In this document: positions 44,473 through 54,820 of the stretch, in pieces | Layout: each line of letters begins with the position of its first letter | How positions within the stretch are numbered: the stretch's first letter is position 1 | DNA from: JAJVID01 sp050247435 | GTDB lineage: Bacteria > Acidobacteriota > Blastocatellia > RBC074 | Assembly (NCBI GenBank): GCA_050247435.1 | Contig: JBFWUF010000001.1 | Coordinates: 1 to 64,000 of the forward strand | DNA: 64,000 nt | Direction of reading: 5' to 3' | Program-made: the position numbers and the translations under genes | The notes under the pieces: model-generated | The model's database searches: none | Told to the model about the DNA's origin: nothing | The model's input: the letters and a program-made list of their open reading frames with translations, nothing else

Positions 44473-47400
44473 ATGAACGAACGAAAAAAATATCAAACCG
44501 TCAAAGTGTTGATTTTGATCTGCGCCACGCTGACAGCGATTGCCGCGAACGCGGATCGCGAAGTCGCGGCTGACGACAAGGCGGTCAGCTTCAACCGCGA
44601 CATCCGCCCGATTTTTTCCGACACCTGTTTTCGCTGTCACGGCCCCGACAAGAACGCGCGCAAGGCCGGGCTGCGCCTGGACATCCGCGAAGAGGCGACG
44701 AAGAAAACCAAATCAGGCGTCATCCCGATTGTTCCCGGCAAACCCGAAGAGAGCGAGATCGTCAGGCGCATCTTCTCGAACGACGAATACGAACTGATGC
44801 CGCCGAAAGAGGCGCATAAGACTCTCACTCCGCAGCAGAAGGAGACGATCAAACGCTGGGTCGCCGAAGGCGCGAAATACGAAGGCCATTGGGCGTATCA
44901 GCCAATCGCGCGCCCTGCCGCGCCGGAAATCTCGAATCTCAAATCTCAAATCAGAAATCCAATAGACGCGTTCATTCAGGCTCGACTGGCGAAAGAGGGA
45001 TTGACGCCCTCGCCCGAAGCCGACCGTCGGACATTGATCAGACGGGCCTCGCTTGATCTGACCGGCATGCCGCCGACGCCGCAGGAGGTCGCGGCGTTCA
45101 TCAACGACAAATCGCCGGACGCTTATGAAAAAGTCGTTGATCGTTTGCTCAGCAGCCCGCGTTATGCCGAAAAGCAGGCGATGCACTGGCTGGACGCCGT
45201 GCGTTACGGCGACACCGCCGGTTTTCACGGCGACAACCCGCTGCCCGCGTGGCCTTATCGCGATTACGTGCTGCGCGCTTTCCGCGACAATAAACCTTTC
45301 GACGAATTCACGCGCGAACAGATCGCGGGCGATCTGATGCTGAGCGCGACGCCGGAACAGAAGGTGGCTTCGGCCTACAACCGCATGAACCGCACGTCAG
45401 CCGAAGGCGGTTTGCAGCCCAAAGAGTATCTGGCCAAATACGCCGCCGACCGCGTGCGCACGACGAGCGCGGTTTGGATGGGCGTGACGATGGGCTGCGC
45501 CGAATGCCACGATCACAAATTCGATCCGATCCTGACCAAAGACTTCTATTCGATGAAGGCGTTTTTCGCTGACATCAAGGAGACAGGGCTGGTGGCCGAC
45601 CGAGGCCGCAACGCGTTCGGATCGAAGCTGGCGATGCCGACTGAAGAGCAGAAGCGGCGGGCTGATGAATTGAGCCGCCGGATTGCGTGGCTGAAGAGCG
45701 AGCTTGACGAGAAGGCCGGCCAGTTGTTGTCGAGCCGTCCGGAATGGGCAAAACAGATTTTGCAATCGCACGAAGCAGGCAAGCTGGCGTGGCGATTCCA
45801 GCGCCCGTTGTCGGCGAAATCCGCGCACGGCTCCACGCTGAAGATTTACAACGACGAATCGTTGACCGTCACGGTTTATCGCGGCGGCAGCCTGCTCACC
45901 GAACGGATCAAAGGCGACGGCCTGATCGTGGCGAGCGGCGCGAACCCCGACAACGAAACTTACACCGTCACGTTCAAACCCGGCGCGGGCGAATGGGCGG
46001 CGCTTGGCGTCGAAGTCGTTCAGGACGAAAGCCTGCCCGCCAACCGTCTGGCGCGAGGCGCGGATCGTTTCGCGCTGACCGAGGCAGAAGCGGAGATTTC
46101 TTCGGGAGCAAAGGGCGCGGCGCGCAAGCTCGATTTCATTTTGGCCACGACCGACGGCGCGGGACAGCATCCTGAAAATCACGCGATGAGCGCGATTGAC
46201 GGCGATGCGAAGACCGGATGGGGAAGCTCCTTCACCGACGGTCGCGGTTCGTTCATCGCGCTGCGATTCGCGCAAAAGCTGCAAACAAGCGCCGATTCGA
46301 TCATCACGGTTCGTCTGCGTCACGATTCCGAACTTCGCCGCGCCACGATTGGCCGTTTCCGCATCGCGCTTTCGTCGGCGGAATATTCGTGGCCCGATCA
46401 CACGGCGAAGACTCCGCGACCGATGAACGGCTTGTCAGAAGACGTTCTGAAAGCTCTGAGGGAGCCGGAAGAGAAGCGGACAGAGGCGCAGCGAAAAGCT
46501 CTGCTCGATTTCTTCAAATGGTCGTCGTCGGAGTTGCAGCCGCTGGTTGTTAAACTTGCGAAACTGGAAGCGGAGTTCGATCTGCTCGATTCGCAAATTC
46601 CGCGCGTCGTTGTTACCGAGACGGCAATGCCTGCGGAAACGCGCGTGCTGCCGCGCGGCAATTTTCTGGACGATTCGGGCGTGGTCGTGCAACCGGCAAT
46701 CCCGGTGGTGTTCGGAAAGCTCAACACCGCCGGTCGCCGCGCCACCCGGCTCGATCTGGCCAACTGGATCGCGTCGCCCGACAACCCGCTCACCGCCCGC
46801 GTCTTCGTCAACCGGATGTGGCGCCAGTTTTTTGGAATAGGCTTGTCGAAAGCGCTGGATGATTTCGGCTCGCAGGGCGAATGGCCGACGCATCCTGAAC
46901 TGCTCGATTGGCTGGCCGCTGAATTCATGCACCCCGTCGAATGCGGAATGCGGAATGCGGAATGCGGAATGAAAACGCACGACTGGGATGTGAAGCACAT
47001 CATCCGACTAATCGTCACGAGCCACACGTACCGCCAATCAAGCATTCCGAATTCCGAACTCCACATTCCGCAATCGGATGATCCCGACAACAGGTTGCTG
47101 GCGCGTCAGAGCCGCTTCCGCGTTGACGCCGAGATCGTGCGCGACATCGCGCTGAGCGTCTCCGGATTGCTCGTCGAGAAATTCGGCGGGCCTTCGGTCA
47201 AACCGTATCAGCCGGAGCATTACCTGGCCGCGCTGAACTTTCCGGTGCGGGATTATTCGGAAGATCGGGGCGAGAACCTTTACCGGCGGGGGCTTTACAC
47301 GAACTGGCAGCGGACGTTCCTGCATCCGAGCCTGGCGGCTTTCGACGCGCCGTCGCGCGAGGAATGCACGGTCAACCGCGTCAACTCGAACACGCCGCTT

Positions 47401-47739
47401 CAGGCGCTGGTTTTGTTGAACGATCCGATCTACGTCGAGGCCGCGCGCGTCTTCGCTGAAAACATTTTGAAACATGGCGGGCAAACTGTTGGCGCGCAGA
47501 TCAACTGGGCGTTCGAGCGGGCGCTCAGTCGCAAGCCGACTTTGCCTGAGCGGCGCACGCTTACCGATTTGCACGTGAAGAGTCTGGCGAGGTTTCGGCG
47601 CGATCCGTCGTCGGCGAAAGATTTGATCAGCGCTGGCGACGCGCCAACCGCGAAAAACGTGAATGCAAGCAGGCTGGCCGCGATGATGACGGTTTCGCGC
47701 GCGATTTTGAATCTTCACGAGACGATCACGCGGAATTGA
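44473..47739 (+). CDS. DUF1549/DUF1553 protein with cytochrome c domain (PSD1 type)
   Basis: A 1088-residue exported protein. After an N-terminal signal sequence comes a planctomycete-type cytochrome C domain with heme motif CFRCH (SDTCFRCHGPDKNARKAGLR), then DUF1549 (IDAFIQARLAKEGLTPSPEA, DAVRYGDTAGFHGDN), a middle jelly-roll region and DUF1553 (LDLANWIASPDNPLTARVFV, RLLARQSRFRVDAEIVRDIA). Such proteins pair with DUF1501 proteins and are thought to act in polymer or sulfatase-linked degradation, but the reaction is unknown. It starts 7 bp after apbE. Two dispersed repeats have been absorbed into the reading frame (44926-44960 and 46940-47072). Confidence 0.93.
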   Translation: MNERKKYQTVKVLILICATLTAIAANADREVAADDKAVSFNRDIRPIFSDTCFRCHGPDKNARKAGLRLDIREEATKKTKSGVIPIVPGKPEESEIVRRIFSNDEYELMPPKEAHKTLTPQQKETIKRWVAEGAKYEGHWAYQPIARPAAPEISNLKSQIRNPIDAFIQARLAKEGLTPSPEADRRTLIRRASLDLTGMPPTPQEVAAFINDKSPDAYEKVVDRLLSSPRYAEKQAMHWLDAVRYGDTAGFHGDNPLPAWPYRDYVLRAFRDNKPFDEFTREQIAGDLMLSATPEQKVASAYNRMNRTSAEGGLQPKEYLAKYAADRVRTTSAVWMGVTMGCAECHDHKFDPILTKDFYSMKAFFADIKETGLVADRGRNAFGSKLAMPTEEQKRRADELSRRIAWLKSELDEKAGQLLSSRPEWAKQILQSHEAGKLAWRFQRPLSAKSAHGSTLKIYNDESLTVTVYRGGSLLTERIKGDGLIVASGANPDNETYTVTFKPGAGEWAALGVEVVQDESLPANRLARGADRFALTEAEAEISSGAKGAARKLDFILATTDGAGQHPENHAMSAIDGDAKTGWGSSFTDGRGSFIALRFAQKLQTSADSIITVRLRHDSELRRATIGRFRIALSSAEYSWPDHTAKTPRPMNGLSEDVLKALREPEEKRTEAQRKALLDFFKWSSSELQPLVVKLAKLEAEFDLLDSQIPRVVVTETAMPAETRVLPRGNFLDDSGVVVQPAIPVVFGKLNTAGRRATRLDLANWIASPDNPLTARVFVNRMWRQFFGIGLSKALDDFGSQGEWPTHPELLDWLAAEFMHPVECGMRNAECGMKTHDWDVKHIIRLIVTSHTYRQSSIPNSELHIPQSDDPDNRLLARQSRFRVDAEIVRDIALSVSGLLVEKFGGPSVKPYQPEHYLAALNFPVRDYSEDRGENLYRRGLYTNWQRTFLHPSLAAFDAPSREECTVNRVNSNTPLQALVLLNDPIYVEAARVFAENILKHGGQTVGAQINWAFERALSRKPTLPERRTLTDLHVKSLARFRRDPSSAKDLISAGDAPTAKNVNASRLAAMMTVSRAILNLHETITRN
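44926..44960 (+). repeat. Dispersed repeat translated in the DUF1549 protein
   Basis: The segment with repeated AATCTCAAATCTCAAATC is read as EISNLKSQIRNP at the linker before IDAFIQARL. The ISNLKSQI peptide is the characteristic product of a low-complexity intergenic repeat found in many bacterial genomes. It sits in a variable linker. Confidence 0.6.
46940..47072. repeat. Inverted dispersed repeat embedded in the DUF1553 region
   Basis: Left arm 46940-46971 is four tandem AATGCGG-type units, read as ECGMRNAECGM. Right arm 47042-47072 is a diverged inverted copy, read as SIPNSELHIPQ. They flank the conserved helix WDVKHIIRLIVTSHTYRQ and keep the frame open. Confidence 0.7.
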
Positions 47740-47793
47740 ACGCGGGGGATGAAAGACGAGCGAGGACAAATGAAAGGCGGGCGAAACTCCGGT

Positions 47794-48522
47794 TCAGAGT
47801 TTGTCTGGATCAACACCCAGTTCGCGCAACTTGGCGGCAAGGCTTTCTACGCGGGCCTCGGCTTCCTGTCGCGCGGCGGTTTCCTGCTGTCGCGCGATGG
47901 CTTCCTGCTGTCGCGCGATGGCTTCCTGCTGTCGCGCGATGGCTTCCTCTTCCGGCGTGAGCAGAAATTGTCCGGTCGCAGGATTGAACAGGCGCAGCAT
48001 TTGCCCGGTGTCCACCAACTCCAAACTCAATTCGTCGCTTTGCGCGCGCCCGTTGGCGACGGCAGTCTCGATGTAGACGCCGCCGTTCAACCGCCAAGCT
48101 CGCAATGGCGGTTTGACGTAGCGGCGCTCCGGATCGAAGACGTAATACTCCGCGACGCCCAGCCGCTCGTAAAGATGGCGTTTACTGTTCAGATCGGCTT
48201 TCTTCGTTTCGCGCGAGGAGATTTCAATCACCACGCTGGGCGCGCGTCCTTCTTCCCAGAGCTTGTAGACGCGCCGGTCGCCCTTGCTCACACCGCGCAC
48301 GACGAAAACATCGGGGACGACAAATTTGCGCGCGTTACCCGGCTCGTAGTAGAGCAGAAGGTCACGAGACACGTACACATCAGGTTGAAGCCTGAAGAAA
48401 TTCCGAAGGGCTTCGGAAAGATCTATTATCAACTTGATGTGAAGATCAGTTTCGCCCATCGGCTTGCCGTCCGTTTCAGGGTAATGGATCGCGGCCTCCA
48501 GTTCGCGTTTGCTGACACTCAT
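47794..48522 (-). CDS. Uma2 family endonuclease-like protein (DUF820)
   Basis: A 242-residue protein of the PD-(D/E)XK-like Uma2 family. Visible are YPETDGKPMGETDLHIKLI, FVVPDVFVVRG, APSVVIEISSRETKKADLNSK and YERLGVAEYYVFDPE, with acidic and Lys residues in the usual spacing. The C-terminus carries three to four tandem EAIARQQ units and a coiled-coil tail. I start at the ATG at 48522, which is preceded by GAGGTG; upstream codons to 48606 give a non-family N-terminus. It is oriented against the DUF1549/1553 and DUF1501 genes it separates, so it is likely an insertion. Confidence 0.85.
   Translation of the reverse strand: MSVSKRELEAAIHYPETDGKPMGETDLHIKLIIDLSEALRNFFRLQPDVYVSRDLLLYYEPGNARKFVVPDVFVVRGVSKGDRRVYKLWEEGRAPSVVIEISSRETKKADLNSKRHLYERLGVAEYYVFDPERRYVKPPLRAWRLNGGVYIETAVANGRAQSDELSLELVDTGQMLRLFNPATGQFLLTPEEEAIARQQEAIARQQEAIARQQETAARQEAEARVESLAAKLRELGVDPDKL
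47868..47945. repeat. 24-bp tandem repeat in the Uma2 gene
   Basis: Three exact units of CTGTCGCGCGATGGCTTC plus flanking bases, with a partial fourth, encode the EAIARQQ repeats. Exact identity suggests recent slippage expansion. It remains in frame. Confidence 0.85.
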
Positions 48523-48587
48523 AACACACCTCGATTCGAGCGTGACGTTAGCACGGTTGATAAAAAGAAGACAACGAAGGCAAGGCA

Positions 48588-50030
48588 ATGAAAAAACAAA
48601 CTTCAAATCAATTCGATCGAATCAATTTCAATGTCAGCCGCCGCGCCTTTCTCGGCAGCGGCTTTGCCGGACTCGGATCCATCGCGCTGACATCGCTGTT
48701 CAACCAGAACGCGCGAGCTTCAAACAATCCGCAATCGAAGGGCCTGGTCAGCCCGTTGCACTTCCAGCCGAAAGCGAAGCGCGTGATCTTTCTCTACCAG
48801 GCTGGCGGCCCGTCGCACCTGGAAACCTTCGATTACAAACCGAAGCTGGCGGAGATGCATGGGAAGCCAATGCCCGAATCGTTCACGAAGGGGCAGCAGA
48901 TCGCGCAGCTTCAAAACCAGCGGCTGGTCTGCTTCGGCCCGCAGTTCAAATTCAAACGCTTCGGCCAATCGGGGCAGGAGATATGCGAGTTATTTCCCGA
49001 AATCGGCGGCGTGGCTGACGACGTTTGCATCATCCGTTCGATGTGGGGCGAGCAGATCAATCACGATCCGGCGCACACGATCATGAACACCGGCTCGATC
49101 ATCACCGGCCGTCCGAGCATCGGGGCGTGGCTGTTGTACGGATTGGGCGCGGATGCAGAAGACCTGCCGGGCTTCGTCGTGCTGATGTCGTCGGGCAAAG
49201 GCGGCCAGAACCAGCCAATCGCCGCGCGCCAGTGGTCAGCCGGATTTCTGCCAAGCAAATTTCAAGGCGTGAAGCTGAATTCAATCGGCGATCCGGTGCT
49301 CTACATCGGCAACCCGCATGGCCTCGGCGCCGAGACGCAGCGCGATTCCATCGCGGCGATCAATGCGTTGAACAAGATGCAATATGACGCTGTGAAAGAC
49401 CCTGAAATTCTGACGCGCATCGCGCAGTACGAACTGGCGTTCAAGATGCAATCGAGCGTGCCGGGATTGGTGGATATGAGCAAGGAGCCGAAAAACATTT
49501 TGGAGATGTACGGCGCCGAGCCGGGCGACGGGTCGTTCGCGTCGAACTGCCTGCTTGCGCGCCGACTGGCCGAACGCGGCGTGCGGTTCATTCAACTCTA
49601 TCACCGCGATTGGGATCACCATACGGGCATCCCGGCCAACGTGCCGCTCAAAGCGCAGGAGGTAGACCGCGCGACGGCGGCGCTGATCAAAGATTTGAAA
49701 CAGCGCGGGATGCTTGAAGACACGCTGGTCATTTGGGGCGGCGAGTTTGGACGCACTCCGATGTCGCAGGGCGGCAATGGTCGCGACCATCACATTAAAG
49801 GCTTTTCGTACATGCTAGCCGGAGGCGGGATCAAAGGCGGAGTGACTCACGGCGCAACCGATGAGCTTGGCTACGCGGCGGTCGAAAACCCAGTCAGCAT
49901 TCACGACCTGCACGCAACGATGTTGAAGCTGCTGGGTATTGATCACCTGCGGATGACGGTGAAATTTCAGGGAATTGACGCGCGGTTGACCAATGTTTCA
50001 GGAGAAGTGGTCAAAGGCATTCTGGCTTAG
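48588..50030 (+). CDS. DUF1501 domain-containing Tat-exported protein
   Basis: A 480-residue protein. The N-terminus has a twin-arginine motif (VSRRAFLGSGFAGLGSIALT). The mature part is a DUF1501 sulfatase/alkaline-phosphatase-like fold: VIFLYQAGGPSHLETFDYKP, MWGEQINHDPAHTIMNTGS, YHRDWDHHTG, VIWGGEFGRTPMSQGGNGRD. These proteins are normally encoded directly after a DUF1549/1553 protein, here interrupted by the Uma2 gene. The activity of the pair is unknown. Confidence 0.93.
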   Translation: MKKQTSNQFDRINFNVSRRAFLGSGFAGLGSIALTSLFNQNARASNNPQSKGLVSPLHFQPKAKRVIFLYQAGGPSHLETFDYKPKLAEMHGKPMPESFTKGQQIAQLQNQRLVCFGPQFKFKRFGQSGQEICELFPEIGGVADDVCIIRSMWGEQINHDPAHTIMNTGSIITGRPSIGAWLLYGLGADAEDLPGFVVLMSSGKGGQNQPIAARQWSAGFLPSKFQGVKLNSIGDPVLYIGNPHGLGAETQRDSIAAINALNKMQYDAVKDPEILTRIAQYELAFKMQSSVPGLVDMSKEPKNILEMYGAEPGDGSFASNCLLARRLAERGVRFIQLYHRDWDHHTGIPANVPLKAQEVDRATAALIKDLKQRGMLEDTLVIWGGEFGRTPMSQGGNGRDHHIKGFSYMLAGGGIKGGVTHGATDELGYAAVENPVSIHDLHATMLKLLGIDHLRMTVKFQGIDARLTNVSGEVVKGILA

Positions 50031-50055
50031 ATCGAATTTTATTTTGCGTCTATGG

Positions 50056-50118
50056 TTAGCCACAGAGGCCACAGAGGCGATTAACCTACTCTGTGTTCTC
50101 TGTGGCCTCTGTGGCTAA
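50056..50118. repeat. Inverted-repeat element after DUF1501 gene
   Basis: TTAGCCACAGAGGCCACAGAG (50056-50076) is exactly repeated in inverse orientation at 50098-50118. It shares the CCACAGAG theme with the element in apbE and lies between convergent genes. Confidence 0.8.
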
Positions 50119-50157
50119 TCCGTAAACTGAATTGAAAAGCAGTCCAGGTGGCAGGAT

Positions 50158-51167
50158 TTATTTCACGCCCTGCAAATCAACCACCGCATAAACTCCCATC
50201 TTCGAGATGGAGAACTCAGTTGCGGTTTCATCATTGATGAAATCTTCCATCTCGACACGGCCAAAGCCTGAAGTGTTGGCTTCGCTCTTACCGTATTTGC
50301 CGCGCAATCGCACGCGCAAGCTTTCGGTCCCGCGTCCGCCGTAATTCAGCAGATGTAACCGGGCGCGCGAGCCGTCGCCGGTCAATCGGCAGATCACAAT
50401 CTCGGTTCCGTACACTCGCAGCGTCCTGTTCTCATCACCAACCTGGCGCCGAATCTTTTGCGCGAAATCACTCGGATTGGCCGCGTCGGATTTTGGATAT
50501 TCTTTGGAGCCGAGTTTGATGTTGACCCTGAGCTGAGATGAGTGCGCCGTGACTTTTTTGAAAAGCAGGTTGCGGCGTGTGAACAGATTCATCACCTCAC
50601 CGGTTTCCGGCGAGCCGTCGTCAATCAATCCGATGTCGGCGATTACAGGATAGTTTTCGCTCGGCAGGTTTTTGACGAACGCGAGCATCTTGCCGGCTTC
50701 AGCCAAATCCGCCGGATCAATCTTCAAAATTGCGTCAGCCTTGTAAGCGAACGCTTCGGCCAACGCCATCGCCGCCCTGCCCTGCGGCAGATCGTAATAA
50801 AACTTCCCCGCAGGGGCGCGTACAAACCGCCATCCGTTCGCGTCAATCCACGGGCGGCGCGTCGCCGAAGCCACGTTGGCTCGCCCGGCGAGGCGCGGCG
50901 TGAGCAGTTTCTCGCGGCGTTCAAGCTCGGTCTGACTTACGGCGACGACCTTGAACCCAGCCTTCCGCCACGCCGCGGCATTGTTCGGCGGAGCGGCGAT
51001 TTGCTCAATACCCGCCTGGTTCAACGCTTCCGCCGTTTCGATCTCTCCTGGCCAATAGATCAGCGGCAATCTCCGCGTTTCCTCCGCGCTCCTCTGCTGC
51101 TCTGCGGTGAACGAAGCTTTCGTCACAAGAAGACTGAGAGCAATCGCGCAAGCCAAGATCACAAATC

Positions 51168-51171
<4 letters not shown>
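50158..51171 (-). CDS. Exported protein of unknown function
   Basis: A 337-residue protein with a signal peptide (FVILACAIALSLLVTKASF). The middle region (LPLIYWPGEIETAEALNQAG to FVKNLPSENYPVIADIGLID) alternates strands and helices like part of a TIM barrel. The C-terminal part (NRTLRVYGTEIVICRLTGDG onward) is beta-rich. No family is recognised; a glycoside-hydrolase-like fold is only a guess. Its ATG overlaps the stop of the DUF362 gene upstream (ATGA), so it is co-translated with the DUF362 pair. Confidence 0.75.
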
Positions 51172-53467
<2,296 letters not shown>

Positions 53468-53482
53468 GGTTGCGCCTCAGCC

Positions 53483-53570
53483 CTGGGAGCGCACGCATCC
53501 TTGCGTGCTCAGCTTACGGCAAAGAAGCGATGATCGAAGCCTGAGCACGCAAGGATGCGTGCGCTCCCAG
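53483..53570. repeat. Inverted-repeat element, family A copy 2
   Basis: Perfect 30-bp arms at 53483-53512 and 53541-53570, containing GGGAGCGCACGC and CCTTGCGTGC, match the element at 25077-25167. Identical arms point to recent insertion or strong selection for the hairpin. It lies between the RidA gene and the DUF362 genes. Confidence 0.9.
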
Positions 53571-53584
53571 ACCCTCCAAGGTGG

Positions 53585-54079
53585 TTAGATGTAAGCGATC
53601 ACATCAATCTCGACCAGCGAATTGCCGGGAATGCCTCCGGCCGCGGCGATTGTCGTGCGAACGGGCGGCTCTTCACCGAAACGCCCGCGAAAGACTTCGT
53701 TCATCGCTTGATAGTCTTTCAAGTCGTTCAGGTAGACGTTGCACTTCAAAACCTTATCCATCGAAGAACCGGCGTTGACCAATTCCTTCTCGACCTCGTC
53801 GAGCACGTGCTTGGTGTGCGCCTTGATGTCGCCCTCGAAATGCGCGCCTTTGCCCGCGATGAAGAGCAGGTTGCCGTAAGAGACCCCGCCGTTAAAGAGA
53901 GGCGGCTGTTGGCCCGGTTTCCTTTCGGGCTTCTTGCCGCCGCGATAATGAACTTTCTTTTGCGGCGCGTCCTTCTGCGGCTCGGCGGTTTTTGATTTGC
54001 CGGTTGCGGCTTTCGCTACCGGAGCGGCGATTGCGGTTGCGGCGGCGGCTTTCAGGATTTTTCTGCGATTTGAGTTCAT
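53585..54079 (-). CDS. Tat-exported RidA family protein
   Basis: A 164-residue protein with a twin-arginine signal (SNRRKILKAAAATAIAAPVA), a basic linker and a RidA (YjgF/YER057c/UK114) domain. The catalytic-type Arg lies in PPVRTTIAAAGGIPGNSLVE, and the trimer-forming core is YGNLLFIAGKGAHFEGDIKA. RidA hydrolyses reactive enamine/imine intermediates released by PLP enzymes. Export is unusual for RidA, which is normally cytoplasmic. Confidence 0.9.
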   Translation of the reverse strand: MNSNRRKILKAAAATAIAAPVAKAATGKSKTAEPQKDAPQKKVHYRGGKKPERKPGQQPPLFNGGVSYGNLLFIAGKGAHFEGDIKAHTKHVLDEVEKELVNAGSSMDKVLKCNVYLNDLKDYQAMNEVFRGRFGEEPPVRTTIAAAGGIPGNSLVEIDVIAYI

Positions 54080-54110
54080 AGTGGATCATCCTTTGGTTTG
54101 GAGTTTAAGT

Positions 54111-54482
54111 TTACACTGCTTGTGAGTTTAGCAATCCGGAGCGGTCGAGGATTTTCTCCGACCAGACGCCGGCCTGCTCGGCTATCGAGTTCCGCTTTTC
54201 GTCATCGTTCCAGATTTCATGCCATTTGAATTGCCATCGCGCCAATTGCCTTTGTAATTCGATCAATTCGATCTGAATCTGCATCTCGGCGTCTTTTCCC
54301 GCCCACTCGACAAAATGTTTGCTCTCCCCGATCACTCGCCTGGCCGCTTCGCCCAGTTCGGGCTGAGTTGCGATTGATCGGATGCGCGCAAGATTCGACG
54401 CCAGATTACCAAGCCGCACCGGCAAGGGATCACGCAGATAGCGCTCTTTGCGAGCGTCAAGTTTTGCTCTATCTGTATTCAT
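54111..54482 (-). CDS. Hypothetical small helical protein coupled to DUF5674 gene
   Basis: A 123-residue soluble protein, mostly charged and helical (LGNLASNLARIRSIATQPEL, IQIELIELQRQLARWQFKWH). No family is recognised. Its ATG overlaps the stop of the DUF5674 gene by 4 bp, so the two are made together, in a layout like a toxin-antitoxin or two-component protein pair. No toxin motif is seen. Confidence 0.75.
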   Translation of the reverse strand: MNTDRAKLDARKERYLRDPLPVRLGNLASNLARIRSIATQPELGEAARRVIGESKHFVEWAGKDAEMQIQIELIELQRQLARWQFKWHEIWNDDEKRNSIAEQAGVWSEKILDRSGLLNSQAV

Positions 54483-54820
54483 ACATCCTCAAAAAATCTC
54501 CGGACGATTGTATTAACGCGCTCACGAATCGCCGGGTCGAGAATCTCCATGGCGGGATTATTCTGTCCGGGACGAATGTTGATGAATGATCCGTAGCGAA
54601 CTTCCCGCGTCAAAGGCCACCAATCGGCCCCCCAGACATCCTCCTGCTTGCTACCCTCTTCGAGCAGAATCGTTTCACAATCGGCGTGAAGCTCACCACC
54701 GCCAGCCACGACCTCGCGCTCTATGTCCACAGCCAGTTTTACGTATTCAGTTAGTTCTTCGAGCATCTCGGTCAATTGCTCTGGCGTTGATCGTGAACGC
54801 AGCAGGTGAATCATATTCAC
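54479..54820 (-). CDS. DUF5674 family protein
   Basis: A 113-residue protein matching DUF5674: MIHLLRSRSTPEQLTEMLEE, VDIEREVVAGGGELHADCE, LLEEGSKQEDVWGADWWPLT, INIRPGQNNPAMEILDPAIR. The family is of unknown function and is often found next to another small gene. It overlaps both neighbours by ATGA. Confidence 0.85.
   Translation of the reverse strand: MNMIHLLRSRSTPEQLTEMLEELTEYVKLAVDIEREVVAGGGELHADCETILLEEGSKQEDVWGADWWPLTREVRYGSFINIRPGQNNPAMEILDPAIRERVNTIVRRFFEDV

Noticed and set aside
47868..47945. CRISPR-like short repeats
   Set aside because: The units are directly adjacent without spacers and encode EAIARQQ in the Uma2 protein; this is a coding tandem repeat.
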